The notes under the pieces were generated by a model. It was not told the DNA's origin, made no database searches, and saw nothing but the letters and a program-made list of their open reading frames with translations. DNA of 64,000 nucleotides from Streptomyces sp. R21 (lineage in GTDB: Bacteria > Actinomycetota > Actinomycetes > Streptomycetales > Streptomycetaceae), in assembly GCF_041051975.1 (NCBI RefSeq), contig NZ_CP163435.1, positions 3,968,001 through 4,032,000 on the forward strand. Direction: 5' to 3'. The stretch's first letter is position 1. Each line of letters opens with the position of its first letter. Shown here one piece after another: positions 41,687 to 50,490 of the stretch. Both the position numbers and the translations under genes were made by a program.

Positions 41687-43087
41687 CTACGCCGACGGCA
41701 GCGCCCTGCACAGGGCGTCCAGCGCCCCCGCCCAGGCGTGATCCGGCGGGGTGCCGTACCCCACGACCAGCGCATCCCGATGGGCCCCGGCCGCGTGGGC
41801 GTGACGGTAGCGGGCGAGGCCGTGCAGGGCCAGCCCCTGCCAGGCCGCCGCGCGGACCACCGACTGCTCGGCCCCCGCCGGGAGTTGAAGCACGGCGTGC
41901 AGCCCGGCCGCGATGCCGGTGACCCGCACGCCGGGCGCCTGCGCGGCAAGCGCCGCGACCAGGGCGTCACGGCGCCGCCGGTAACGCAGCCGGGCAGCGC
42001 GCACATGACGGTCGTACGCACCGGACGTGAGGAACTCCGCCAGCGTCAGCTGGTCCAGGACCCCGGTGGACCAGCCACCGTCGCGCTTGAGCGCCACGAC
42101 CTCGCCCGCGAGCGACGCCGGCAGCACCATCCAGCCGAGCCGCAGGCCGGGGGCCAGGGACTTGCTGGCGGTGCCGAGGTAGACGAGGTGTTCGGGGTCC
42201 AGCCCCTGGAGCGCCCCCACCGGCTGCCGGTCGTAGCGGAACTCGCCGTCGTAGTCGTCCTCCAGGATCAGCCCGCCGGTGCGCCGCGCCCAGTCGACGG
42301 CGGCGGCCCGCCGGTCGGGATGGAGCGGGACGCCCATCGGGAACTGGTGCGCCGGAGTCAGCAGCACGGCCCGTGCACCCGCCAACTTCCCTGTGTCCGT
42401 GCCGAGTTCGTCGATCGGCAGCGGCACGGTGCGCAGCCCGGCCCGCTCCAGCAGGTTCCGGTGCACATCGAGGCCGTACGACTCCACGGCGAGCGACCGC
42501 AGCCCCCGCCCCCGCAGCACCGCGCCGAGCAGGGCCAGCCCGTCCGCGAACCCGGAGCAGATCACGATGTGTTCGGGGTCCGCGCGAACGCCCCGGGCGC
42601 GGGCCAGGTAGACCGAGAGCGCGGTGCGCAGTTCGACGCGGCCGCGCGGATCGCCGTAGCCGAGGACGTCGTAGGGGGCCGCCGCGAGGGCGCGCCGGGC
42701 GGCCTTGAGCCATTCCGTGCGGGGGAAGGAGGCGAGGTCGGGGGTGCCGGGGACGAGGTCGTAGGCGGGGCGGCCCGGCTCGCGCGGGCGGGGCGCGGTG
42801 TCCGGCGCGCGTTGCGGGACGGGGCGCTCGGCGACCCGCGTGCCCGAGCCCTGGCGTGCGGTGAGCCATCCCTCGGCGACGAGATCGGCGTACGCGTCGG
42901 CGACCGTGTTGCGCGCGATGCCCAGGTCCGCGGCGAGGGAGCGGGAGGAGGGGAGGCGGGTGCCGGGGGCGAGACGGGCGCTGCGGACCGCCTCGCGCAG
43001 GGCGTCGGTCAGGCCCCGGCGCAGGCCGCCGGAGCCGGCCGGTTCCAGGTGTAGGTCGAGGTCCGAAGTGGCCCAGGTTTTCGCCAT
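41687..43087 (-). CDS. MocR-type regulator (GntR HTH fused to PLP aminotransferase fold)
   Basis: A 466-residue regulator. GntR winged helix at about residues 18-85 (RGLTDALREAVRSARLAPG, SRSLAADLGIARNTVADAY, LVAEGWLTARQGSGTRVAE), linker, then the type I aminotransferase fold with GYGDPRGRVELRTALS, LLTPAHQFPMGV, LILEDDYDGEFRYDRQP and the PLP lysine in YLGTASKSLAPGLRLGW. It probably controls the divergent operon (43135), whose start is 47 bp away; PLP or an amine may be the ligand. The family includes PdxR (PLP synthesis) and GabR. Confidence 0.9.
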   Translation of the reverse strand: MAKTWATSDLDLHLEPAGSGGLRRGLTDALREAVRSARLAPGTRLPSSRSLAADLGIARNTVADAYADLVAEGWLTARQGSGTRVAERPVPQRAPDTAPRPREPGRPAYDLVPGTPDLASFPRTEWLKAARRALAAAPYDVLGYGDPRGRVELRTALSVYLARARGVRADPEHIVICSGFADGLALLGAVLRGRGLRSLAVESYGLDVHRNLLERAGLRTVPLPIDELGTDTGKLAGARAVLLTPAHQFPMGVPLHPDRRAAAVDWARRTGGLILEDDYDGEFRYDRQPVGALQGLDPEHLVYLGTASKSLAPGLRLGWMVLPASLAGEVVALKRDGGWSTGVLDQLTLAEFLTSGAYDRHVRAARLRYRRRRDALVAALAAQAPGVRVTGIAAGLHAVLQLPAGAEQSVVRAAAWQGLALHGLARYRHAHAAGAHRDALVVGYGTPPDHAWAGALDALCRALPSA

Positions 43088-43134
43088 GGAAATGGACCAT
43101 ACCCTTGGGCTGCTCCGCTCCTAGGGTCGAGGAC

Positions 43135-43632
43135 ATGAGCACTGAGGAAAACGTCCCGTACGCCGCCGAACAGGCCCCCCGCCTGCAGTGGGCCCAGCAC
43201 GCACCCGAGGTCTACAAGGCGATGCTCCGGCTGGACACCGCCGCCCGGCAGGGCCTGGAGCCCAAGCTGTACGAGCTGGTGAAGATCCGCGCCTCACAGA
43301 TCAACCACTGCGCGTTCTGCCTCGACATGCACACCAAGGACGCGCTCGCGGCCGGTGAGAGCGTCGAGCGGATCATCCAGCTCAGCGCGTGGGAGGAGTC
43401 CCGGCACTTCTACACCGAGCAGGAGCTGGCCGCGATCGAGCTGACCGAGGCGATCACCGTCCTCACCGACGGTTTCGTGCCGGACGAGGTGTACGAGCGG
43501 GCCGCCAAGCAGTTCGAGGAGGCCGAGCTGGCCCAGCTGATCGCCGCGATCACGGTGATCAACGCGTGGAACCGGTTCGGGGTGAGCACCCGCATGACAC
43601 CGGGCCACTACGAGGCGGGCCCGCACAAGTGA
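43135..43632 (+). CDS. AhpD-like carboxymuconolactone decarboxylase family protein, copy 1
   Basis: A 165-residue protein with the AhpD core E47-x11-C59-A-F-C62-x3-H66. This is the full redox site of alkyl hydroperoxidase D. All helices are typical (LVKIRASQINHCAFCLDMH, ELAAIELTEAITVLTDGF, IAAITVINAWNRFGV). It is expected to reduce peroxides or protect against reactive species. First gene of a three-gene operon, all with GTGA overlaps (43629 and 44069), divergent from the MocR gene. Confidence 0.88.
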   Translation: MSTEENVPYAAEQAPRLQWAQHAPEVYKAMLRLDTAARQGLEPKLYELVKIRASQINHCAFCLDMHTKDALAAGESVERIIQLSAWEESRHFYTEQELAAIELTEAITVLTDGFVPDEVYERAAKQFEEAELAQLIAAITVINAWNRFGVSTRMTPGHYEAGPHK

Positions 43633-44072
43633 GCCGTACACACCTCCTTGACCAGCGGGTCGGCCGGGCCATGTCCGCACTGAGCGCCGCCGCGAAGAAG
43701 GGCCTCGGCGACCCGGAGCTCGCGGAACTCGTGATGATCCGCGCCTCACAGATCAACCACTGCGCGTTCTGCCTCGACATGCATCTCACGATCGCCCGCG
43801 AGCAGGGCGTCGACCAGAAGCGGCTCGATCTCCTCGACGCCTGGGAGGAGGCCGGGGACCTCTACAGCGAGCGCGAGCGGGCCGCCCTCGCGCTCACCGA
43901 AGCGGTCACCGTCCTGACCGACGGGTTCGTGCCCGACGAGGTCTACGCGGCGGCCGCCAAGCACTTCGACGAGGACCGACTCGCCCATCTCATCGGGCTG
44001 ATCACCGCCATCAACGGGTGGAACCGGCTGATGGTCAGCCGCCGTATCGCGCCGGGAGGCTACACACCGTGA
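43629..44072 (+). CDS. AhpD-like carboxymuconolactone decarboxylase family protein, copy 2
   Basis: A 147-residue protein with the same AhpD site, E33-x11-C45-A-F-C48-x3-H52. It shares a 48-base block that is identical to the upstream gene (43284-43331 and 43736-43783). The rest is clearly diverged, notably the N-terminus. GTG at 43629 overlaps the previous stop (GTGA). The pair may form a hetero-oligomer, since AhpD proteins form trimers or hexamers; inference only. Confidence 0.85.
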   Translation: MSRTHLLDQRVGRAMSALSAAAKKGLGDPELAELVMIRASQINHCAFCLDMHLTIAREQGVDQKRLDLLDAWEEAGDLYSERERAALALTEAVTVLTDGFVPDEVYAAAAKHFDEDRLAHLIGLITAINGWNRLMVSRRIAPGGYTP

Positions 44073-44785
44073 GCAAGGTCGAGACGTTCCGCGCGCTGCA
44101 CCGACACCGCCTGCCCGGCGCTCCGTTGGTCCTTCCCGGGCCGTGGGACGCCGCCTCCGCGCGGGTGTTCGCCGACGCGGGATTCCCGGCGCTCGCGACA
44201 CCCAGCGCCGGGGTGGCCGCCTCGCTGGGGTACGAGGACGGAGAGACGCCCGCCGTGGAAATGTTCGCGGCGGTCGGGCGGATCGTCCGGTCCGTCGAGG
44301 TGCCGGTGTCCGCGGACATCGAGGACGGGTACGGGCTCGCGCCTAAGGAGCTGGTGGAACGGCTCCTGGAGACGGGCGCCGTGGGCTGCAACCTCGAGGA
44401 CTCACGCGAGGGTGTTCTCAAGGATGCGGCCCGCCACGCCGACTGGCTCGCCGAGGTGCGCGCCGCCGCGGCGGACGCGCTGTTCATCAACGCGCGCGTC
44501 GACACGTTCCTGCGCGGGGTCACCGATCCCGAACGGGCCATCGAGCGGGCCGCGCTGTACGTGGCGGCGGGTGCCGACTGCGTGTACCCGATCGTCGCGC
44601 CCGTCGGCGTACTGCCGCTGCTGCGGGCCGGGATCCAGGGGCCGGTCAATGTGTTCGCCGGGACGGACGAGGGCCCCTCGTTCGCCGAGCTCGGCGAACG
44701 AGGGGCCACCCGGATCACGTTCGGGCCGGGGCTGCAGCGTGCGGCGACCGAGGCGTTGCGAGGGATCGCCGCCGAGCTGCGGTAG
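44069..44785 (+). CDS. Isocitrate lyase/PEP mutase family enzyme
   Basis: A 238-residue TIM-barrel enzyme of the isocitrate lyase/PEP mutase superfamily. Blocks: LVLPGPWDAASARVFADAGF, VSADIEDGYGLAPKELVERL (metal/substrate Asp-Glu), GAVGCNLEDSREG, LFINARVDTFLRG and GADCVYPIVAP, then INVFAG-like VNVFAGTDEGPSF. Members act as 2-methylisocitrate lyase, PEP mutase or oxaloacetate decarboxylase; the exact one is not clear. The GTG overlaps the previous stop, so this is the last gene of the AhpD operon. Confidence 0.83.
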   Translation: MSKVETFRALHRHRLPGAPLVLPGPWDAASARVFADAGFPALATPSAGVAASLGYEDGETPAVEMFAAVGRIVRSVEVPVSADIEDGYGLAPKELVERLLETGAVGCNLEDSREGVLKDAARHADWLAEVRAAAADALFINARVDTFLRGVTDPERAIERAALYVAAGADCVYPIVAPVGVLPLLRAGIQGPVNVFAGTDEGPSFAELGERGATRITFGPGLQRAATEALRGIAAELR

Positions 44786-44812
44786 TCCCCAGATCTACGG
44801 CGGCCCCCGGTT

Positions 44813-45769
44813 CTACGGCAGCCACGCCTTCCACGTGGACGCGTGGCTGCCCACCCACTTCTTCGCCGCTTCCTGCGCGGTCAGCTTGTCGCCCGCGATC
44901 ATCAACGACACCTCGTTCTGGTCCTCCGTCGTCCACTTGAAGTTCTTCAGGAAGGCCGCCGCCTTGCCGCCGCTCTTGGCGAAGTCCGCGTTGAGGTACT
45001 TCTGGAGCGGGGTGTGCGGGTAGGCGCAGGCGACCTTCTCCGCGTCGGCGTCGCAGCCCTCCTTGTAGGCGGGGAGCTTCACCTCGGTCATCGGGACCTT
45101 CTTGAAGAGCCACTGGGGTGAGTACCAGTAGGTGAGGAAGGGCTTCTTCTCCTTGGCGAACTGCTTCATCTGGGTGATCTGCGCCGCCTCCGAACCGGCG
45201 AACACCACCTGGTAGTTCAGTTTCAGATTGTTGACCAGGGCCTTGTCGTTGGTGACGTACGACGGGGAGCCGTCGAGGAGTTGGCCCTTGCCGCCGCTCT
45301 CGGCGGTGCGCAGCTGGTCGGCGTACTTGTTGAGGTTCTTCCAGTTCGTGACGTCGGGGTGCTGCTTGGCGAAGTACGTCGGGACGAACCAGCCGATGTG
45401 GCCGGTGACGCCGAGGCCGCCGCCGCTCGTGATGGTCTTCTTGTCCTTGACGTACCGCTTCTCCTGGTCGGGGTGGCCCCAGTCCTCCATGATCGCGTCG
45501 ACGCGGCCCTGGCTGAGCGCGTCCCAGGCGGGCACCTCGTCCACCTGGACGGTGTCGACGCGGTAGCCGAGTTCGTGCTCCAACAGGTACTGCGCGACGG
45601 CCACGTTGGCCTGTGCGCCGACCCAGGACTGCACGGAGAGGGTCACGGTCTTGGCGCCCTGGGCGTTGGCGTAGGGCGAGGCCTGCTTGGTCATGTCGGC
45701 GGCGCCGCAGCCGGTCAGCAGCAACAGGGCCGAGGCGCCGGCCACCGCGGAAATCGTACGTATGCGCAT
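44813..45769 (-). CDS. Glycine-betaine/choline-type ABC substrate-binding lipoprotein
   Basis: A 318-residue lipoprotein: signal peptide with lipobox LLTGC, acylated Cys21. Binding fold blocks: VQSWVGAQANVAVAQYLLEH, DAIMEDWGHPDQEKRY, HIGWFVPTYFAKQHPD and LTYWYSPQWLFKKVPMTEVK. The aromatic residues (Trp, Tyr) in such proteins cage the quaternary amine. It starts one base from the end of the permease gene (45771) and belongs to the bet/opu cassette that begins with betB. Confidence 0.9.
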   Translation of the reverse strand: MRIRTISAVAGASALLLLTGCGAADMTKQASPYANAQGAKTVTLSVQSWVGAQANVAVAQYLLEHELGYRVDTVQVDEVPAWDALSQGRVDAIMEDWGHPDQEKRYVKDKKTITSGGGLGVTGHIGWFVPTYFAKQHPDVTNWKNLNKYADQLRTAESGGKGQLLDGSPSYVTNDKALVNNLKLNYQVVFAGSEAAQITQMKQFAKEKKPFLTYWYSPQWLFKKVPMTEVKLPAYKEGCDADAEKVACAYPHTPLQKYLNADFAKSGGKAAAFLKNFKWTTEDQNEVSLMIAGDKLTAQEAAKKWVGSHASTWKAWLP

Positions 45770-45770
45770 G

Positions 45771-47714
45771 TCAGGCTCCCTTCCTCGCGCGGCGTTCCGT
45801 CGGCTGCGTCACCCGGTCGAGCATCAGGCCGAGGCAGACGATCGCCGCGCCGGCGACGAGGCCGGTGGCCAGGTCGCCCTGGGCGAGCCCGAACACGACG
45901 TCGTAGCCGAGCGCGCCACCGCCGACCAGGCCGCCGATGATGACGACGGCGAGGACCAGCACGACACCCTGGTTGAGGGCGAGGAGCAGCGACGAGCGGG
46001 CCAACGGCAGCTGGACCTGGCGCAGTTGCTGCGCGCCGGTGGCGCCGAGGGAACGGGCGGACTCCAGCGCGGCGGGGTCGACCGCGCGCAGGCCCTGGGT
46101 GGTGATGCGGACGACGGCGGGCAGCGCGTAGACGACGGCCGCGGCGACGGCCGGGGCGCGGCCGATGCCGAACAGGGCGACCACGGGGATGAGGTACACG
46201 AACTGCGGCATCGTCTGGAAGACGTCCAGGACCGGGCGCAGGGCCCGCTCCACGCGTTCGCTGCGGGCGGCCGCGATGCCGGTCGCGAAGCCGAGGACGA
46301 GGGTCACGGCGACCGCGGCCAGGACCTGGGAGAGGGTGTCGAGGGACGGCTCCCAGACGCCGAGGACGCCGATCGCGGCCATGGCGAGGACGGCGGTCAG
46401 AGCAGTGCGCCAGGTGCCGATCAGCCAGGCGAGGGTGGCGACGATCAGCAGGACGGACCACCAGGGCAGCCAGAGCAGGCCGTCCCGGAGCGGGTCGAGG
46501 ACCCAGGTGGTGAAGTGGCCGGCCCAGTCGGCGGTGCCGCCGATGTAGGGGACGCCGGAGTAGAGGTGGCCGGTCATCCAGTCGACGGCGCGGTTCACGG
46601 GTTCGGCGATGCCGACCGACCAGGACTCGGGCCAGTCGAGGCGGCCGGCGAGCCGTCCGGCGAGCGCGACGGCCACGGCGGCGACGGCCGCGTAACCCCA
46701 GTGCAGGGGGTTGCCGCCCGGCTGCCCGAGGCGCTCTCCCGCCGCTCCCGTCACCCGGTCGAGGACGACGGCGAGCAGCACGATCGGGATGCCGGCGGCG
46801 AGCGCGGCGCCCACGTCGACGGAGGCGAGGGCCTGGTAGACGCGGTCGCCGAGGCCGCCCGCGCCGATCACCGAGGCGATGACGGCCATGGACAGCGCCA
46901 TCATGATCGTCTGGTTGAGGCCGAGGAGGAGTTCCTTGCGGGCCAGCGGAAGGCGGGCGGTCAGCAGCCGCTGGCGGGCCGTGGCGCCGAGCGAGGCGAC
47001 GGCCTCCATCACTCCGGCGTCGGCGTCGCGCAGGCCGAGGGCGGTGAGCCGGGCCATGGGCGGGGCGGCGTACACGACGGTGGCGAGCACGGCCGCGGGC
47101 ACGCCGATGCCGAAGACCAGGACGACGGGGAGCAGGTAGGCGAAGGCCGGGAGCACCTGCATGGTGTCGAGGACCGGGCGCAGGGCGCGGTAGGTGCGGT
47201 CGGAGAGCCCGGCGGCGAGGCCGAGCAGGGCGCCCAGTACGACGGACGCGAGTACGGCGACCACCATGAGCGCCAGCGTCTGCATGGTCGGCACCCACAT
47301 GCCGAGCAGCCCGCAGGCGAGGAACGCGGCGGCCGTGCCGAGCGCCAGCCGGACGCCCGCGACCCGCCAGGCGGTGAGTGCCGCGACGGCCGTGACGCCG
47401 GCCCAGCCTGCCGCGAGCAGCACCAGGTAGACGGCGCGCACGGACAGGACGACGGCGTTGCTGATGTAGCCGAAGAAGTACAGGAACAGCGGGTGGCTGT
47501 CCCGGTTGTCGATGATCCAGTCGCTGGTCCTGCCGAGTGGCTCGCTGAGGTCGACGGTCAGCGCGTGCGGCCAACTGCCGCTCGCCCACCGGGCGTTGGC
47601 CAGCGGCACCAGGACGGCCGCGACGACGGCGAGCAGCAGGAGCTTGCCGACGGCGCGGTTTCTCAAGCCGCCGGGCAGGACGGAGCCGGGGACGGGTGTG
47701 GTGACCGTAGCCAT
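45771..47714 (-). CDS. Fused double permease of glycine-betaine type ABC importer
   Basis: A 647-residue protein with two complete permease halves in one chain. Each half has several helices and an EAA-like loop: first GLRDADAGVMEAVASLGATA with LGLNQTIMMALSMAVIASVIG, second GLRAVDPAALESARSLGATG with LALNQGVVLVLAVVIIGGLVG. ProW/OpuAB permeases normally occur as single 280-residue subunits that pair, so this gene is a natural fusion of two. It overlaps the ATPase gene start region, is followed by the binding protein one base later, and all are on the minus strand after betB-betA. Confidence 0.9.
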   Translation of the reverse strand: MATVTTPVPGSVLPGGLRNRAVGKLLLLAVVAAVLVPLANARWASGSWPHALTVDLSEPLGRTSDWIIDNRDSHPLFLYFFGYISNAVVLSVRAVYLVLLAAGWAGVTAVAALTAWRVAGVRLALGTAAAFLACGLLGMWVPTMQTLALMVVAVLASVVLGALLGLAAGLSDRTYRALRPVLDTMQVLPAFAYLLPVVLVFGIGVPAAVLATVVYAAPPMARLTALGLRDADAGVMEAVASLGATARQRLLTARLPLARKELLLGLNQTIMMALSMAVIASVIGAGGLGDRVYQALASVDVGAALAAGIPIVLLAVVLDRVTGAAGERLGQPGGNPLHWGYAAVAAVAVALAGRLAGRLDWPESWSVGIAEPVNRAVDWMTGHLYSGVPYIGGTADWAGHFTTWVLDPLRDGLLWLPWWSVLLIVATLAWLIGTWRTALTAVLAMAAIGVLGVWEPSLDTLSQVLAAVAVTLVLGFATGIAAARSERVERALRPVLDVFQTMPQFVYLIPVVALFGIGRAPAVAAAVVYALPAVVRITTQGLRAVDPAALESARSLGATGAQQLRQVQLPLARSSLLLALNQGVVLVLAVVIIGGLVGGGALGYDVVFGLAQGDLATGLVAGAAIVCLGLMLDRVTQPTERRARKGA

Positions 47715-48847
47715 CAGACCGCCTCCTTGTGCAGCTCCACTCCGGCCACGACACGGAGCAACCTCTCGTGGTCCACGACGCCCAGACAGCGGCCGTCCTC
47801 CACGACGCAGGCGGCCTTGCCGTTGCCGACGACGGTCTTGATCGCGTCGGCGACGACGGTGTCGGGGGCGAGGCCGGCCGGATGCGCCGGGGCACCGCAG
47901 TCCCCGCCGCGCATGGCGGTGCGGACGGTCATGACCTGCTCGCGCGGCACGTCCCGGACGAACTCGCGTACGTAGTCGTCGGCGGGCGAGCCGACGATCT
48001 CCTCGGGGGTGCCGAGCTGCACGATCCGGCCGTCGCGCATCAGGGCGATGCGGTCGCCGAGGCGCAGCGCCTCGTTCAGGTCGTGGGTGATGAAGACCAT
48101 CGTGCGGCCCTCCTCGTGGTGCAGCCGGATGACCTCCTCCTGCATGTCGCGCCGGATCAGCGGGTCGAGCGCGCTGAACGGCTCGTCGAAGAGCAGGACC
48201 TGGGGGTCGACGGCGAGTGCGCGGGCAAGGCCGACGCGCTGCTGCTGACCACCGGAGAGCTGGCCGGGCCTGCGCTGCTCCATGCCCTCCAGGCCGACCT
48301 TGGCGACGATCTCCTGGGCGCGCCTCCTGCGCTCGCCCTTGCCGACGCCCTGGATCTCCAGGCCGTAGGCGACGTTGTCGAGGACGGACTTGTGCGGGAG
48401 CAGGCCGAAGTGCTGGAAGACCATCGAGGCGCGGTGGCGGCGGAGTTCGCGCAGCCGGGCGGTGTCCATGGCGAGGACGTCCTCGTCGTCGATCGCGACG
48501 GCGCCGGAGGTCGGCTCGATGAGCCGGGTCAGACAGCGGACGAGGGTGGACTTGCCGGAGCCGGACAGGCCCATGACGACGAAGACCTCGCCCTTGTGCA
48601 CGTCGAAGCTGACATCGCGCACGGCGGCGGTGCAGCCGGTGCGGGTGCGCAGCTCGGCGGGGCTGAGCGCGGTGAGTTCGGGGTCGCCGGGTATGCGGTC
48701 GGCCTTCGGTCCGAACACCTTCCACAGGTTGCGCACGGAGAAGACGGGCTGGGCGGCCTTGTCTGCGGGAGTGGTGGCGGTGGCGGGAGTGGTGGCGGTG
48801 GTGGCGGGTGTGGTCGCCGTGGCGGTGCCAGGGGTCGTCTTGCTCAT
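47714..48847 (-). CDS. Glycine-betaine/proline ABC transporter ATP-binding protein with CBS domain
   Basis: An ATPase of the ProV/OpuAA type. Walker A is GLSGSGKST, signature LSGGQQQRVGLARAL, Walker B LLFDEPFSALDP. The C-terminal part has CBS sequence (DTVVADAIKTVVGNGKAACVV), which in OpuA senses ionic strength. N-terminus is a Thr/Ala-rich low-complexity stretch made by tandem DNA repeats (48775-48840). The ATG at 48847 overlaps the GMC oxidoreductase stop (TGATG), so expression is coupled. Confidence 0.92.
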   Translation of the reverse strand: MSKTTPGTATATTPATTATTPATATTPADKAAQPVFSVRNLWKVFGPKADRIPGDPELTALSPAELRTRTGCTAAVRDVSFDVHKGEVFVVMGLSGSGKSTLVRCLTRLIEPTSGAVAIDDEDVLAMDTARLRELRRHRASMVFQHFGLLPHKSVLDNVAYGLEIQGVGKGERRRRAQEIVAKVGLEGMEQRRPGQLSGGQQQRVGLARALAVDPQVLLFDEPFSALDPLIRRDMQEEVIRLHHEEGRTMVFITHDLNEALRLGDRIALMRDGRIVQLGTPEEIVGSPADDYVREFVRDVPREQVMTVRTAMRGGDCGAPAHPAGLAPDTVVADAIKTVVGNGKAACVVEDGRCLGVVDHERLLRVVAGVELHKEAV

Positions 48848-50412
48848 CACGCATCACTTCCGATCAGGTCGGCGCACTTCTCCCCGACCATGAGCACCCC
48901 GATCATCGGGTTCACGGCGGGCATGGTCGGGAAGACGGACGCATCGGCGATCCGGATGCCGTCGAGGCCCCGGATGCGCAACTCGGGGTCGACAACGGCG
49001 AGTTGGTCGTCGATCGCGCCCATACGGCAGGTGCCCGCCGGGTGGTACACGGTGTGCGCGACCTTGCGGGCGTACTCGCTCAGCTCCTCGTCACCCGTGA
49101 CGTCGGGCCCGGGACACACCTCGCGCTTCAACCAGCCCGCGAGCGGTGCGGACTTGGCGATCTCGCGGGCGATCCTGATGCCGTCGACGAGGGTGCGGCC
49201 GTCGTAGTCGTCCTCGTCCGTGAAGTAGCGGAAGTCGAGGGCGGGCTTCTCGGCCGGGTCGGCGCTGGTCAGGTAGAGACGGCCGCGGCTGTGCGGCTTG
49301 GGGATGTTGGGAGTCATCGAGACGCCGTGCGCGGGGCGTTCGTAGCCGAGGCGCTCCGGATTGTCCGTGAACGGGATCTGGTAGAAGTGGAACATCAGGT
49401 CGGGGCCCGGGTGTTCGGGGTCGCGGCGTACGAACAGACCCGCGTCGGAGTCCATCGCGGAGTTCTCGGGGATGGGTCCGTGCGTCTCCCAGACGATCAC
49501 CGACTCGGGGTGGTCGAGCAGGTTCTCGCCGACACCCGGGAGGTCGTGCACGACGGGGATGCCGAGCGCCTCCAGGTCCGCGCGCGGCCCGATGCCGGAG
49601 TGCATCAGCAGCCGCGGCGAGTCCACGGCGCCCGCGCACAGCAGGACCTCACGCCGAGCCCGTACGAGGGTCTCCGCACCGTCCTTGCCGCGCACGTGCA
49701 CGCCCGTCGCGCGCGTACCCTCCAGCTCCAGCCTGTGCGCCCAGGTCTCCAGGAGGATGCGGAGGTTGGGGCGCTCGTCCATCACCGGGTGCAGATACGC
49801 CACCGACGCGCTGGAGCGCTTGTTGTTCTCCGGGTGGTACGCCAGGTCGAAGAAGCCGACGCCCTCGGTGAACGGCTTCTGGTTGAAGCCCTCGACGCGC
49901 GGCACGCCCAGCGCGGACTGCGCGGCGTCCACGAAGTCACGGGCGATGGCGTTCCGGTCCTTCTCGTCGACGGGGACGATGTTGTTCAGAAGGCGCGCGA
50001 AGTACGCCTCCATCGGGACCGCGCCCCAGCCCTTGGCGCCCGCCGACTCCCACTCGTCCCAGTCGGACGGCAGCGGCTTGAACGCGATGAGCGTGTTGTG
50101 GGAGGAGCATCCGCCGAGGACACGGGCCCGGCTGTGCCGGATGTGCGAGTTGCCGCGTGGCTGCTCGGTCGTCGGGTAGTCGTAGTCCAGCTCGCCGCCG
50201 AGCAGACCCATCCACCGGCGCAGCGTCAGGACGTCGTCGCGGCCGACGTCACTGGGGCCGCCCTCGATGACGGCGACGGTCACGTCGGGGTTCTCGGTCA
50301 GGCGGGACGCGATCACGGAGCCCGCGGTGCCGCCTCCGATGACGACGTAGTCGTACGTGTCGAGCGCGTCCTGCGATTCCTGCGCGTCGTACGTGTTCTC
50401 GTGCTCGGGCAT
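48847..50412 (-). CDS. betA: GMC oxidoreductase, choline dehydrogenase type
   Basis: Oxidises choline to betaine aldehyde with FAD. 521 residues. FAD motif YDYVVIGGGTAGSVIASRL at about residues 20-38; GMC blocks ARVLGGCSSHNTLIAFKPLP and LLCAGAVDSPRLLMHSGIGP; active-site His in YHPAGTCRMG and Asn in MPAVNPMIGVLMVGEK. Lies between betB (50491) and the uptake genes, which strongly favours choline as substrate, though GMC family specificity cannot be proven from the chain alone. 78 nt after betB. Confidence 0.88.
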   Translation of the reverse strand: MPEHENTYDAQESQDALDTYDYVVIGGGTAGSVIASRLTENPDVTVAVIEGGPSDVGRDDVLTLRRWMGLLGGELDYDYPTTEQPRGNSHIRHSRARVLGGCSSHNTLIAFKPLPSDWDEWESAGAKGWGAVPMEAYFARLLNNIVPVDEKDRNAIARDFVDAAQSALGVPRVEGFNQKPFTEGVGFFDLAYHPENNKRSSASVAYLHPVMDERPNLRILLETWAHRLELEGTRATGVHVRGKDGAETLVRARREVLLCAGAVDSPRLLMHSGIGPRADLEALGIPVVHDLPGVGENLLDHPESVIVWETHGPIPENSAMDSDAGLFVRRDPEHPGPDLMFHFYQIPFTDNPERLGYERPAHGVSMTPNIPKPHSRGRLYLTSADPAEKPALDFRYFTDEDDYDGRTLVDGIRIAREIAKSAPLAGWLKREVCPGPDVTGDEELSEYARKVAHTVYHPAGTCRMGAIDDQLAVVDPELRIRGLDGIRIADASVFPTMPAVNPMIGVLMVGEKCADLIGSDA

Positions 50413-50490
50413 GGGGGGATGCTCCTCTGGTCGTGCAAGGTGCTACGCGTAATCGGTCGGTCGTACGCAGCTGGGGACGGGGTCGGTCGG

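Noticed and set aside
45687..47975. 762-residue plus-strand open frame
   Set aside because: Antisense to the fused permease; Gly/Asp/Arg-rich with no recognisable domain.
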